In this document: positions 1 through 6,760 of the stretch, in pieces | Layout: each line of letters opens with the position of its first letter | How positions within the stretch are numbered: the stretch's first letter is position 1 | Assembly (NCBI GenBank): GCA_045617825.1 | Contig: JAZLJI010000008.1 | Location: 1 to 17,404, forward strand | Direction of reading: 5' to 3' | Source: UBA6987 sp045617825 | GTDB lineage: Bacteria > Bacillota > Clostridia > Lachnospirales > Lachnospiraceae | DNA length: 17,404 nucleotides | Program-made: the position numbers and the translations under genes | Notes under the pieces: model-generated | The model's input: the letters and a program-made list of their open reading frames with translations, nothing else | Databases searched by the model: none | What the model was told of the DNA's origin: nothing

Positions 1-46
1 GGGGTGGGGGCCTCTTTATAAGAATCCGATCATTGGGGAGTTTGCC

Positions 47-688
47 ATGCTGAAACTGATTCTGTTCGATCTGGACGGGACCCTCTCCGACTCCGGGCCC
101 GGCATCATCCGTTCCGTTCGCTATGCCCTGGACAAATGCGGCATCACCGAGGAACGGGAGGCGGTGCTGCGCAGCTTCGTGGGGCCGCCGCTCCTCAGGG
201 CATTTGCCGAGGTATACGGCTTTACGAAGGAACAGAGCCTGCAGGCCCTGACCTATTACCGGGAGGTCTACTGGACGAGCGGCATCTACGACAACGCGCC
301 CTATCCCGGTGTTGCGGAGGGGCTGAAGGCCCTGAAGGCGAAGGGCTATCTTCTGGCCGTCGCCACCGGCAAGCCCACGCCCATGGCGGAGGAGGTGCTG
401 CGGTATTTCGGCTGGACCGACCTCTTCGATCACGTGTCGGGCGCCAGCCTGGACGAGAGCCGGGTGGAGAAGGAGGAGCTGATCCGGATCGCCATGGAGG
501 CCCTGGGGATCACCGATCCCGCGGAGGCCCTGATGGTCGGGGACCGGGGAAGTGACATCCTGGGCGCGAAGGCGCTGGGCGTTCCCACCGTCGGCGTGCT
601 GTACGGCTACGGGACCCGGGAGGAACTGGAGGCCGCCGGTCCCGACCGCCTCATCGGCAGCTTTGCCGAGCTGCCGGAGCTGCTGTAG
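47..688 (+). CDS. HAD-superfamily hydrolase, phosphoglycolate-phosphatase-like
   Basis: A 213-residue HAD phosphatase of the Gph/PpaX type, a cytosolic Mg2+-dependent enzyme that removes phosphate from small molecules through an aspartyl-phosphate intermediate. Motif I is FDLDGT with nucleophile D8 and acid/base D10; motif II is the TGKP stretch at 107-110 with T107; the motif III lysine is probably K141 or K142; motif IV is GDRGSD with D166 and D170. The helical cap lies at about residues 15-90, including the FVGPPL element seen in this subfamily. Length fits the family. The ATG is preceded by GGGGAG at 35-40, six bases away. The true substrate cannot be read from sequence: phosphoglycolate, pyrophosphate or a sugar phosphate are all possible. 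It lies 59 bases before the CapA-like gene on the same strand and may share its transcript. Confidence 0.88.
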   Translation: MLKLILFDLDGTLSDSGPGIIRSVRYALDKCGITEEREAVLRSFVGPPLLRAFAEVYGFTKEQSLQALTYYREVYWTSGIYDNAPYPGVAEGLKALKAKGYLLAVATGKPTPMAEEVLRYFGWTDLFDHVSGASLDESRVEKEELIRIAMEALGITDPAEALMVGDRGSDILGAKALGVPTVGVLYGYGTREELEAAGPDRLIGSFAELPELL

Positions 689-693
689 AAACG

Positions 694-720
694 CCTGTCC
701 GGGCCTTGCCGGCCGACAGG
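694..720 (+). other. Short hairpin between HAD and CapA genes
   Basis: CCTGTC at 694-699 pairs with GACAGG at 715-720, and the inner bases CGG/CCG can extend the stem. No T-run follows, so this is not a convincing rho-independent terminator. It could be an RNA processing or stabilising structure between two co-transcribed genes. Confidence 0.35.
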
Positions 721-747
721 ACGACTATCGTCACAAAGGAGCTTGCC

Positions 748-2040
748 ATGAATATGACCATTACCGCCACCGGCGACGCCATCCTCATGCGGAATTTCGA
801 GGAGGGCGGCTATCCCGGTATGGAGGACGTTGCCCGGGTCATCCGCGAGGGCCAGGCCCGCCTGGGAAATCTGGAGACCACTCTGACCAACTACGATACC
901 TATGCCTCCAGCACCTGCGGCGGCTTCTGGCAGACCACGGAGCCTGAGGTGCTGCAGGAGCTTCCCCGGCTGGGCATCAATATGCTGGGCTTTGCCAATA
1001 ATCACACCATGGACTACGGTCCCGACGGCTGTCTGGAGACCCTGGCCCACGTGCGCCGGGCCGGAATCCCGGTCTGCGGCGCCGGAAAGGATCTGGGCGA
1101 GGCTGCCGCTCCGGCTTATCTGGACTGCGCGGGCGGCCGCATGGCGCTGCTGGCCTGCACGGCATCCTTCTACGAATATGCCCGGGCCGGCTACGGCAAT
1201 CAGTATTTCAAGGGCCGCCCCGGCCTCAATCCGCTGCGCTACAAGGCGGAATACTACGTGAACGAGGCGCATTTTCAGGCGCTGAAGGAGATCTCGGACG
1301 CCACGGCCATCAACGGCCAGCAGGACGCCTCCATCCGCAACGGCTTCGCGCCGAAGCGGCCGGCGGACGTGATGAGCTTTCTGCCGCCCCGGGGCGATAC
1401 CCCGGTGACTTTCCGGCTCTCCCCCGACGGCAGAGAATACAAGCGGACCTTCTGCCACCCGGACGATCTGGAGCGGATGGTGAAAAGCATCGAGGAGGCC
1501 CGGCTGTTCGCGGACTACGTGGCCATCGAGGTGCATACGCACCAGATCAAGGGCTTCGATATGACGGAGCCGGACTATTTCTTCGAGGAATTTGCCCACG
1601 CGGCCATCGACGCCGGCGCGGACCTGATCCTCGGCGGCGGCGTGCATCACCTGCGCCCCATCGAGCTGTACAAGGGCAAGCCCATCTTCTATTCCCTGGG
1701 CAATTTCATCTTCCAGGTGGACATGGAGGTGCGTCAGCCCTACGAGACCGAGGAGGTCTACGGCAAGGGCGCCCACTTCAGCTGCAGCCTGACGGAGCAG
1801 GAATTCAATTACCGCAGCTTCATCCCCCGCGTCGAATTTGAAAACGGCAAATGCACCGATATCCGCCTCACCCCCATCGAGCTGGGCTTTGACGCGCCCC
1901 GCTCCCACAAGGGCCTGCCGGTGCTTGCCGGCAAGGCCTCCGCGAAGAAGACCTTCGAGGATCTGGTGCGGGCCTCGGCACCCTACGGCACGAGGCTGTC
2001 GCAGGATGAGGACGGGACCATCCGGGTGGAGCTGTCATGA
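748..2040 (+). CDS. CapA-family (PgsA-like) metallophosphoesterase-fold protein
   Basis: A 430-residue protein of the CapA/PgsA family, whose founding members take part in poly-gamma-glutamate capsule synthesis and have a calcineurin-like metallophosphoesterase fold. Visible family motifs are ATGD at 7-10 (first metal aspartate), GNLETTLT near 40-47, GFANNHTMDYG at 81-91, EVHTH at 261-265, and the closing block with GADLILGGGVHHL at 290-302 and YSLGNFIF at 315-322. The usual HPH triad appears as VHH. The start at 748 was chosen because AAGGAG at 736-741 sits six bases before it; an in-frame ATG at 706 has no such site. There is no signal peptide or N-terminal membrane helix, unlike many Gram-positive CapA proteins, so it is predicted cytosolic. 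Its stop overlaps the next start (ATGA), coupling it to a membrane protein. A capsule role is only family inference; the actual substrate is unknown. Confidence 0.87.
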   Translation: MNMTITATGDAILMRNFEEGGYPGMEDVARVIREGQARLGNLETTLTNYDTYASSTCGGFWQTTEPEVLQELPRLGINMLGFANNHTMDYGPDGCLETLAHVRRAGIPVCGAGKDLGEAAAPAYLDCAGGRMALLACTASFYEYARAGYGNQYFKGRPGLNPLRYKAEYYVNEAHFQALKEISDATAINGQQDASIRNGFAPKRPADVMSFLPPRGDTPVTFRLSPDGREYKRTFCHPDDLERMVKSIEEARLFADYVAIEVHTHQIKGFDMTEPDYFFEEFAHAAIDAGADLILGGGVHHLRPIELYKGKPIFYSLGNFIFQVDMEVRQPYETEEVYGKGAHFSCSLTEQEFNYRSFIPRVEFENGKCTDIRLTPIELGFDAPRSHKGLPVLAGKASAKKTFEDLVRASAPYGTRLSQDEDGTIRVELS

Positions 2041-2489
2041 GCCGCGCCCTTTCCCGCAGGCAGGCTGAAGGCGAGGGCTCTGCCGCCGGCGCGTCCTCTC
2101 CGAAGGCGGCTGCGGCAGCGGCGCCCCTGATCTTCCGGGGGCTGGTCCTGAGTCTGGCCCTGTCCGCCCTGTCCTTTCTGTTTTTCCGCCATCTGGGCAG
2201 CCTGATCGCCTTATTTGAGGGAAAGGGCGGGACCTTCTCGGCCGTCTTCGGCCAGCTGCGGACCGCCCGGATCCTGCCGCCGCTGCTCTCCGGCTGGGCT
2301 CTGGCCATGCTGCTGCTTCTGCTGCTGCGCCGCCTGCCCCGCCGCGTCCGCGGCCTCTGCGCCGTTCTCGGCGGCATCCTGCTGTTTCTCCTGATCCTGC
2401 TGCTCACCCGGGTGAACGGCATCCTCAGCTTCTCCGTGATCCGGTCGCTGATCGGGAACCTGACTCACGGGCTGCTGGACGTGCTGTGA
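2037..2489 (+). CDS. Small three-helix membrane protein, unknown function
   Basis: A 150-residue hydrophobic protein that I do not recognise. After a basic, Ala/Ser-rich N-terminal tail (1-30) there are three probable membrane helices at about 33-52, 80-97 and 106-124, separated by a short charged loop (EGKGG near 61-65) and by the very basic RRLPRRVR stretch at 98-105. The C-terminal 25 residues are amphipathic. The arginine-rich 98-105 turn favours a cytosolic position by the positive-inside rule. The start codon lies inside the stop of the CapA-like gene, and the next gene begins at or within a few bases of its stop, so the three are probably translated together. By position it may anchor the CapA-like protein or assist the exported hydrolase, but this is inference only. 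Codon usage and GC match its neighbours. Confidence 0.75.
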   Translation: MSRALSRRQAEGEGSAAGASSPKAAAAAAPLIFRGLVLSLALSALSFLFFRHLGSLIALFEGKGGTFSAVFGQLRTARILPPLLSGWALAMLLLLLLRRLPRRVRGLCAVLGGILLFLLILLLTRVNGILSFSVIRSLIGNLTHGLLDVL

Positions 2490-2497
2490 GGTGCACC

Positions 2498-3889
2498 GTG
2501 AAGAAAGTCCTTATTTTATCCGCCCTGCTCCTTTGCGGCGCGTTGGCCTTATCACTCGTCACGCCGCGCCCGAAGCAGACCGCATTTTCGTCCTCGGGTG
2601 ACGGCTGGCAGCTGGGCTTTGCCGCCCGGGAGATCCCTCTGCCGGAGGAGCAGCTGTATATCGCCGGCTATCATCAGGGCGTGACGGTCACCGGCGTCCG
2701 GGATCTGCCCCGGGCCTCGGCGCTCTGGCTGGATACGGGCGCGGAAGGCGTCCTGCTGATCAGCGTCGACAGCATCGCCCTCTCCTCCGGAACGGCGGAC
2801 CGCATCCGCAGCGCCCTCTCCGACTTCACGGCGGCCCATCCCGGCACCTCCGTCAACGTCATCTCCACCCACGACCACGAATCCGCGGACACGCTGGGGC
2901 TTTGGGGGCCTATGGGGCTGGACGGGAAAAGCGCCGCCTTTATGGACGCCCTGGTCGATGCCGCCGCGCAGGCCGCGGAGGCTGCCTTTGCCGCCCGCAC
3001 GCCGGGCTCGCTGTATTTCAGCTCAACGGACTGCAGCTACCTGCTGCGGGATTCGCGCATACCGGAAAATTACGATCCGAACCTCTATGCCTTCCGTTTT
3101 GAGCCGGCCTCCGGCGCGCCCGGCGTCTATCTGGTGGATCTCGCGGCCCATGCCGAATCCATGCGGGGAGACAATCGGCTGGTCTCCCGGGATTATCCGG
3201 GCGTGCTGGCGGACCGGGTGCGGGAGGCAAACGGCTACGAGACCGTCTACGTTCCCGGCGCCATCGGCGGCCTCATCATGACCAGGGAGCTGCCGGTCCC
3301 CTTCGACGCGGAGAAGAACGTACGGCAGACCGGCGAGCAGCTGGCCAAGCTCCTGCTGTCGATCCCCCGGGAAAAGGAGCGGGAGCTGGCCCCGGTGCTG
3401 CGCTTTGCCACGGCCGATATCACCGTTCCTCTTGACAATACGATCTTTCTGTACTATGCCTTCTTAGGTATCCTGGACAACCGGATCCTGCCCGGGGACG
3501 GGGCCACCGGCTACGCGGTGCGTTCCTCCGTGTCCCTGCTGCAGCTGGGCGACGTCGCCCTGGCGCTGGTGCCGGGCGAGCTTTTCCCCGAGCTGGAAAA
3601 CGGCCGCTTCCTCAAGCCGGAGGACCCGGTCCCGCTGGAAAAGCTGGCGGCGGAGGCCGGATTTGCCGCTATGGTGACCGTCGGACTGGCCAACGACGAG
3701 CTGGGCTATATCGTCCCGCCGTCTCAGTTCCTGGTCGATCCCCGGCTGCCCTATCTTACGGAAACGGCAAAGGATGCGCTGGGAGAGACCCATTACGAGG
3801 AGACCAACTCCGTCGGCCCCGAAACGGCAAGGTGCATTTCGGAGGGCTTCAGGCAGCTGTTTTCACTGCTGGCGCCTCCGCTCTCCTGA
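2498..3889 (+). CDS. Exported neutral/alkaline ceramidase-like hydrolase
   Basis: A 463-residue protein resembling the catalytic domain of neutral/alkaline ceramidases, zinc amidases that split N-acyl lipids. Counting from this start, the four zinc ligands of the family have counterparts: H125 in STHDHE, H218 in AAHAESM followed by the GDNRLVSRDYPG block, E361 in VPGELFPE, and Y404 in ANDELGYI. The N-terminus (MKKVLILSALLLC...) is a signal peptide or membrane anchor; the Cys at 13 gives only a weak lipobox. The GTG at 2498 is preferred because GAGGTG at 2488-2493 sits before it and it yields the standard signal; a GTG at 2486 would overlap the previous stop and add four residues. The protein is shorter than secreted bacterial ceramidases of over 600 residues and lacks their C-terminal domain. 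The substrate may be an N-acyl lipid or another amide on the cell surface rather than ceramide. Confidence 0.75.
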   Translation: MKKVLILSALLLCGALALSLVTPRPKQTAFSSSGDGWQLGFAAREIPLPEEQLYIAGYHQGVTVTGVRDLPRASALWLDTGAEGVLLISVDSIALSSGTADRIRSALSDFTAAHPGTSVNVISTHDHESADTLGLWGPMGLDGKSAAFMDALVDAAAQAAEAAFAARTPGSLYFSSTDCSYLLRDSRIPENYDPNLYAFRFEPASGAPGVYLVDLAAHAESMRGDNRLVSRDYPGVLADRVREANGYETVYVPGAIGGLIMTRELPVPFDAEKNVRQTGEQLAKLLLSIPREKERELAPVLRFATADITVPLDNTIFLYYAFLGILDNRILPGDGATGYAVRSSVSLLQLGDVALALVPGELFPELENGRFLKPEDPVPLEKLAAEAGFAAMVTVGLANDELGYIVPPSQFLVDPRLPYLTETAKDALGETHYEETNSVGPETARCISEGFRQLFSLLAPPLS

Positions 3890-3899
3890 AAATACGAAG

Positions 3900-3941
3900 G
3901 GAAACGCCCTGCCCGAAGGCTTCGGGCGGCGGGACGTTTCC
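3900..3941 (+). other. Intergenic hairpin before the IMPase-family gene
   Basis: An imperfect dyad fills the 65-base gap between two genes. Outer arms are GGAAACG (3900-3906) and CGTTTCC (3935-3941); inner arms are CCCGAA (3912-3917) and TTCGGG (3921-3926) around a three-base loop. No T-tract follows; instead the ribosome binding site of the next gene begins at 3942. It could attenuate or process the transcript, or restrict translation. Confidence 0.45.
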
Positions 3942-3954
3942 GGAAAGGAAGCTT

Positions 3955-4737
3955 ATGAAACAACTGACTGCTGATATTTGCCGCCTCGTGCGCCGCTGCG
4001 GCAGCTTCATCAAGAACGCGGACCGCTCATCCATGGACGTGAGCTCCAAGGAGGGAAAGGGCAATTTCGTCACCAACTATGACAAAAAGGTCCAGGAAAT
4101 GCTGCGGGAGGGCCTGCTGAAGCTGGTCCCCGATGCCGGCTTCATCGGCGAGGAGGGCGAGCAGGAGCAGTTCTCGGACAAGGGCCGCTTCTTCATCGTC
4201 GACCCCATCGACGGAACCACCAATTTCATCCGGGACCGCCGCTGCAGCTGCATTTCCGTGGCGCTGGCGGAGGACGGCGAGATCGTCCTGGGCGTGATCT
4301 ACGACCCCTATCACCGGGAAATGTTCCGGGCGGAGAAGGGAAAGGGCGCCTATCTGGGCCGCAGGAGGCTGTCCGTCTCGCCGCTGTCCCTGAGGGACGG
4401 TCTGGTGCTCTTCGGCAGCACGCCCTATCTGGAGGACCTTTGCCGGGAGACCTTCCGCCTGGCCTATGCCTACACCCGCCGGGCCGGCGACGTCCGCCGC
4501 AGCGGCTCCGCAGCCCTGGAGCTCTGCTCGATCGCTTCCGGAAAGGCCGAGCTGTTCTTTGAGCTCAGACTTTCCCCCTGGGACTACGCGGCAGGCAGCC
4601 TGATCGTCACTGAGGCAGGCGGCCTCATCTCCGATATCAACGGCGCACCGCTTCGTTTCGACCGCCCCTGCTCCGTGCTGGCCTCCAACCGCGCCGCGGC
4701 AAATGAGGCTTTCCCTTTACCGGAGACTGTGCTATAA
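3955..4737 (+). CDS. Inositol monophosphatase-family phosphatase
   Basis: A 260-residue member of the Mg2+-dependent, lithium-sensitive phosphatase family (IMPase/CysQ/FBPase superfamily). Catalytic motifs are complete: GEEG at 65-68 with the metal-binding glutamate, DPIDGTTNF at 83-91 with D83 and D86, and WDYAAG at 209-214 with D210, followed by the EAGG turn. It is soluble and cytosolic. The start at 3955 has GGAAAGGAA directly upstream; longer in-frame starts inside the preceding gene have no support. Possible substrates are inositol-1-phosphate, 3'-phosphoadenosine phosphates or sugar bisphosphates, and the sequence does not decide between them. Two bases of its TAA stop lie inside the -10 box of the following VOC gene. 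Co-transcription with the upstream ceramidase-like gene is plausible because no T-tailed terminator lies between them. Confidence 0.88.
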   Translation: MKQLTADICRLVRRCGSFIKNADRSSMDVSSKEGKGNFVTNYDKKVQEMLREGLLKLVPDAGFIGEEGEQEQFSDKGRFFIVDPIDGTTNFIRDRRCSCISVALAEDGEIVLGVIYDPYHREMFRAEKGKGAYLGRRRLSVSPLSLRDGLVLFGSTPYLEDLCRETFRLAYAYTRRAGDVRRSGSAALELCSIASGKAELFFELRLSPWDYAAGSLIVTEAGGLISDINGAPLRFDRPCSVLASNRAAANEAFPLPETVL

Positions 4738-4738
4738 T
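4710..4738 (+). promoter_or_regulatory. Promoter of the VOC/glyoxalase gene
   Basis: A perfect TATAAT at 4733-4738, preceded by TGC (extended -10), with TTCCCT at 4711-4716 in the -35 position (16-base spacer; TTTCCC at 4710 gives 17). The -35 matches the TTGACA consensus poorly, but TTCCCTTT followed by CCGG recurs at two other promoters in the window. It overlaps the end of the preceding coding region. Confidence 0.7.
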
Positions 4739-4748
4739 CGGTATATTC

Positions 4749-4766
4749 CGGCGGGGAAGCCCGCCG
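4749..4766 (+). promoter_or_regulatory. Perfect 7-bp leader hairpin before the VOC ribosome site
   Basis: CGGCGGG (4749-4755) pairs with CCCGCCG (4760-4766) around a GAAG loop. It would stand at or near the 5' end of the transcript from the TATAAT at 4733, four bases before the AAGGAG ribosome site at 4771-4776. A 5' stem in this place can protect mRNA or tune translation. Confidence 0.5.
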
Positions 4767-4783
4767 ATCAAAGGAGAAGCATC

Positions 4784-5176
4784 ATGTTTGAAGACAGAAA
4801 ATTAGATCATATCGGGATCCAGTGCACGGACTCCGAGAAAAACGCCGCCTGGTTCATGGAAAAGCTGGGCTTCACCCTGATGGGCAAATTCAAGAGCTCC
4901 CACGGTGACTACTTCACCTGGTTCGTCACCAACGGAAACGTGACCTACGAGATCTCTCAGAAAGCCGATCTGGAGCCCTGCAAGCAGGGTCTGGTCAATC
5001 ACATCGCCCTGACCTCCGAGGATATCGAGGCCGATTACCGCTACTGCGTGGAAAACGGCTACACCATCTGCACCAAGGGCATCGAAGCCATCCCCTCCCG
5101 CTGGGAGCACGGCTGCCGCTACTTCAAGGTCGTCACCCCCGGCGGCGAGCAGATCGAGTTTAACCAGAATTTATAA
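4784..5176 (+). CDS. VOC-family protein (glyoxalase/lactoylglutathione-lyase-like)
   Basis: A 130-residue protein of the vicinal-oxygen-chelate fold, made of two beta-alpha-beta-beta-beta units. A glyoxalase-I-type metal site can be read: H9 in LDHIGI, E56 in TYEIS, H73 in VNHIAL and E125 in QIEFNQ. This H/E/H/E set supports a metal-dependent isomerase or lyase rather than a purely binding member such as a bleomycin-resistance protein. The aromatic-rich segment around 40-48 (HGDYFTWF) probably lines the pocket. The start at 4784 is fixed by AAGGAG at 4771-4776; an in-frame ATG at 4703 lies inside the previous gene. The gene has its own promoter and ends nine bases before a large bidirectional terminator. 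The substrate is unknown. Confidence 0.83.
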   Translation: MFEDRKLDHIGIQCTDSEKNAAWFMEKLGFTLMGKFKSSHGDYFTWFVTNGNVTYEISQKADLEPCKQGLVNHIALTSEDIEADYRYCVENGYTICTKGIEAIPSRWEHGCRYFKVVTPGGEQIEFNQNL

Positions 5177-5184
5177 CCAGCCGG

Positions 5185-5245
5185 ATGCAAAAGGCGCTGC
5201 ACCATCCGCGAGCTCGCTCGCAGGATGACGCAGCGCCTTTTGCAT
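5185..5245. terminator. Bidirectional rho-independent terminator with 16-bp arms
   Basis: ATGCAAAAGGCGCTGC (5185-5200) is perfectly complementary to 5230-5245. The A4-GC stem-T4 layout works in both directions, and it separates the convergent VOC and glycosyltransferase genes. The 29-base loop holds a second hairpin: GCGAG (5208-5212) with CTCGC (5217-5221), flanked by ATCC/GGAT. Confidence 0.7.
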
Positions 5246-5247
5246 TG

Positions 5248-5309
5248 GCCCAAATATGAGCAAGTAGCCGTTTTTCGCAGAAAAACGAGCGGATTGCGAA
5301 TATTTGGGC
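5248..5309. repeat. 62-bp complex palindrome
   Basis: GCCCAAATAT (5248-5257) pairs with ATATTTGGGC (5300-5309). Inside, GCAA (5260-5263) pairs with TTGC (5294-5297), and CGTTTTT (5269-5275) with AAAAACG (5281-5287) around the loop CGCAG. The tip resembles a small terminator. It abuts the dyad on each side with one or two bases between. Confidence 0.65.
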
Positions 5310-5310
5310 A

Positions 5311-5344
5311 GGGATTTCGGGAGCGCGAAGCGCGAAGAAATCCC
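5311..5344. repeat. 34-bp palindromic element, copy 1
   Basis: GGGATTTC (5311-5318) pairs perfectly with GAAATCCC (5337-5344); an inner GCGC (5323-5326) pairs with GCGC (5330-5333). A second copy lies at 5375-5408 with two differences. It looks like a REP/MITE-type extragenic palindrome; no associated transposase gene is in the window. Confidence 0.65.
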
Positions 5345-5374
5345 GTGGCTGGTATTTGCCTTTACTGACAGTTC

Positions 5375-5408
5375 GGGATCTCGGGAGCGCGCAGCGCGAA
5401 GAAATCCC
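5375..5408. repeat. 34-bp palindromic element, copy 2
   Basis: Same length and order as the 5311 copy, with two substitutions: T to C in the left arm (breaking one outer pair) and A to C in the loop, which leaves the inner GCGC/GCGC stem intact. It lies 13 bases past the glycosyltransferase stop on the opposite strand, so it could mark that mRNA's 3' end. Confidence 0.65.
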
Positions 5409-5421
5409 TCTGCGTGGCCGG

Positions 5422-6654
5422 TTACCTTTTTTTCGCCGTCACGCCGTGCTTGATCGGCTTCCACTCCACCTTCGTGACCAGCGCCGTGAGGGAGATCGGA
5501 ACGTAGGTGAACATGAACAGCGGAAACGTGAACATATACAGCAGCTTCCTGAACGCCCCGGCCTTGATCATCCTCCATTCGCTGAGCGTCGTGACGGCGC
5601 CCAGGAACCACAGCAGACTGTAGACGCCCCACAGCAGCTTCCCGAAGGAACCGAGCACAGGAAGGATGCTCTCTCCCCGCGCCGCGAACAGGAGCGCCAG
5701 TACCAGATGGCAGATCACCGCCAGCGCCGAAAGGACGAACGCCGGCGTGATGGACATGAGCATATCAAAGCAGGCGAACCGCCCCCGGAATATGCCGCCC
5801 GTCAGCTCCCATCCGTATTTGCGGCAGACCTGCAGATAGCCCTTGGACCAGCGCAGGCGCTGCCACCAGGACTGGCGGAAGGTCCGCGGCTGCTCGTCGT
5901 ACAGGACCGCCTCCCGGCAGAAGGCGACCCTCTCTCCCCCGCAGATCCGGTCCGCGGTAAATTCCACGTCCTCCGTCAGCAGGTGGAAGGGCCAGTTCCC
6001 GATGTCCTCTGCCACCTTCCGGCTGAACATGAACCCGGTCCCGCTGATGAAGCAGCTGGTCCCCAGCAGATCGCGGGGATAGTTGAGATACCGGCTTTCC
6101 CGCAGATACCACAGGGAATAGCCCGCGCTGATCCAGTTGTCCCCGTAGTTCTTGCTGTTGCGGTAGCCGGTCACGAGCTCATAGCCCTGCGAAAAGCGCC
6201 GGTGCATCTGCTCGATATAGTCCTTCTCCAGCAGATTGTCCGCGTCAAAGACGAAATAGCCGTCGAAGCCCGCCGGATAGTCGCTCCGGATCCGGCTGAG
6301 CAGCGCCTCCAGGGCGTAGCCCTTCCCCACCTGCTCCTTATTGCGGCGGGTATAGACCACGGCCCCCGCCTCCTCCGCGATCCGGGCCGTCCCGTCCTCG
6401 CAGTTATCCGCCATGACGAAGACCTGCAGCTTCTCCTGCGGATAGGTCTGCTGCTTCAGACTCTCGCACAGGTCCCCGATCACCGTCTCCTCATTTCGCG
6501 CGCAGATCAGCACCGCGTAGTCCTTCAGGGCCGGAGCCGCCTCCGCCCTCTTCTTTTTCCCCAGCAAAGCCACCGCCAGATATACGAACTGATAGGCATA
6601 GCATATCGAAAAGATCACCCCGATCAGATGACCGACTGTCTCCAGGATCTCCAT
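5422..6654 (-). CDS. Membrane glycosyltransferase family 2 (processive, BcsA/NodC-like)
   Basis: A 410-residue GT2 enzyme that probably makes or extends a polysaccharide or glycolipid at the inner face of the membrane. An N-terminal helix (about 8-31) leads to the catalytic domain: ICARNEE at 50-56 (nucleotide-sugar site), FDADN at 136-140 (the DxD metal motif, D137 and D139), TED at 227-229 (catalytic base) and QRLRW at 265-269, the QxxRW signature of processive synthases such as cellulose, chitin and hyaluronan synthases. Three more membrane helices follow at about 303-325, 335-357 and 370-393. A ribosome site (AGGAG) precedes the ATG. It lies downstream of a two-component operon but is separated from it by a terminator and has its own promoter. 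That promoter shares operator repeats with the response-regulator gene. Sugar donor and acceptor are unknown. Confidence 0.88.
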   Translation of the reverse strand: MEILETVGHLIGVIFSICYAYQFVYLAVALLGKKKRAEAAPALKDYAVLICARNEETVIGDLCESLKQQTYPQEKLQVFVMADNCEDGTARIAEEAGAVVYTRRNKEQVGKGYALEALLSRIRSDYPAGFDGYFVFDADNLLEKDYIEQMHRRFSQGYELVTGYRNSKNYGDNWISAGYSLWYLRESRYLNYPRDLLGTSCFISGTGFMFSRKVAEDIGNWPFHLLTEDVEFTADRICGGERVAFCREAVLYDEQPRTFRQSWWQRLRWSKGYLQVCRKYGWELTGGIFRGRFACFDMLMSITPAFVLSALAVICHLVLALLFAARGESILPVLGSFGKLLWGVYSLLWFLGAVTTLSEWRMIKAGAFRKLLYMFTFPLFMFTYVPISLTALVTKVEWKPIKHGVTAKKR

Positions 6655-6685
6655 AGAACCTCACTCCTTCTTGGTCGCTTTGTTC

Positions 6686-6732
6686 AGCATACCGCATTTC
6701 CCGATTAAGAAAAAAGCAGCCGACTGATTAAG
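6686..6732 (-). promoter_or_regulatory. Glycosyltransferase promoter with direct-repeat operator
   Basis: Read on the minus strand: two identical CTTAATC boxes (6732-6726 and 6709-6703) 23 bp apart, a T6 tract in the -35 position (6715-6710), an 18-base spacer and a TATGCT -10 (6691-6686). The downstream box lies directly after the -35, the arrangement used by OmpR/PhoB-type activators. The same layout occurs before the response-regulator gene at 9431-9476. Confidence 0.7.
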
Positions 6733-6760
6733 ATTCTATGAAGATGCACCTGCCCGGACG

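Noticed and set aside
1..46. End of an upstream gene at the left edge
   Set aside because: An in-frame TAA near 19 is possible, but too little sequence is present to support a coding call; only the ribosome site at 35-40 is clear.
2486..2497. GTG at 2486 as start of the ceramidase-like gene
   Set aside because: It overlaps the previous stop without a ribosome site; GTG at 2498 has GAGGTG upstream and gives a standard signal-peptide start. The difference is only four residues.
5311..5408. Two 34-bp repeats with a 30-bp gap, resembling a minimal CRISPR repeat-spacer unit
   Set aside because: Only two copies, each a near-complete palindrome, next to other palindromes and with no cas gene nearby; better explained as extragenic hairpin elements.
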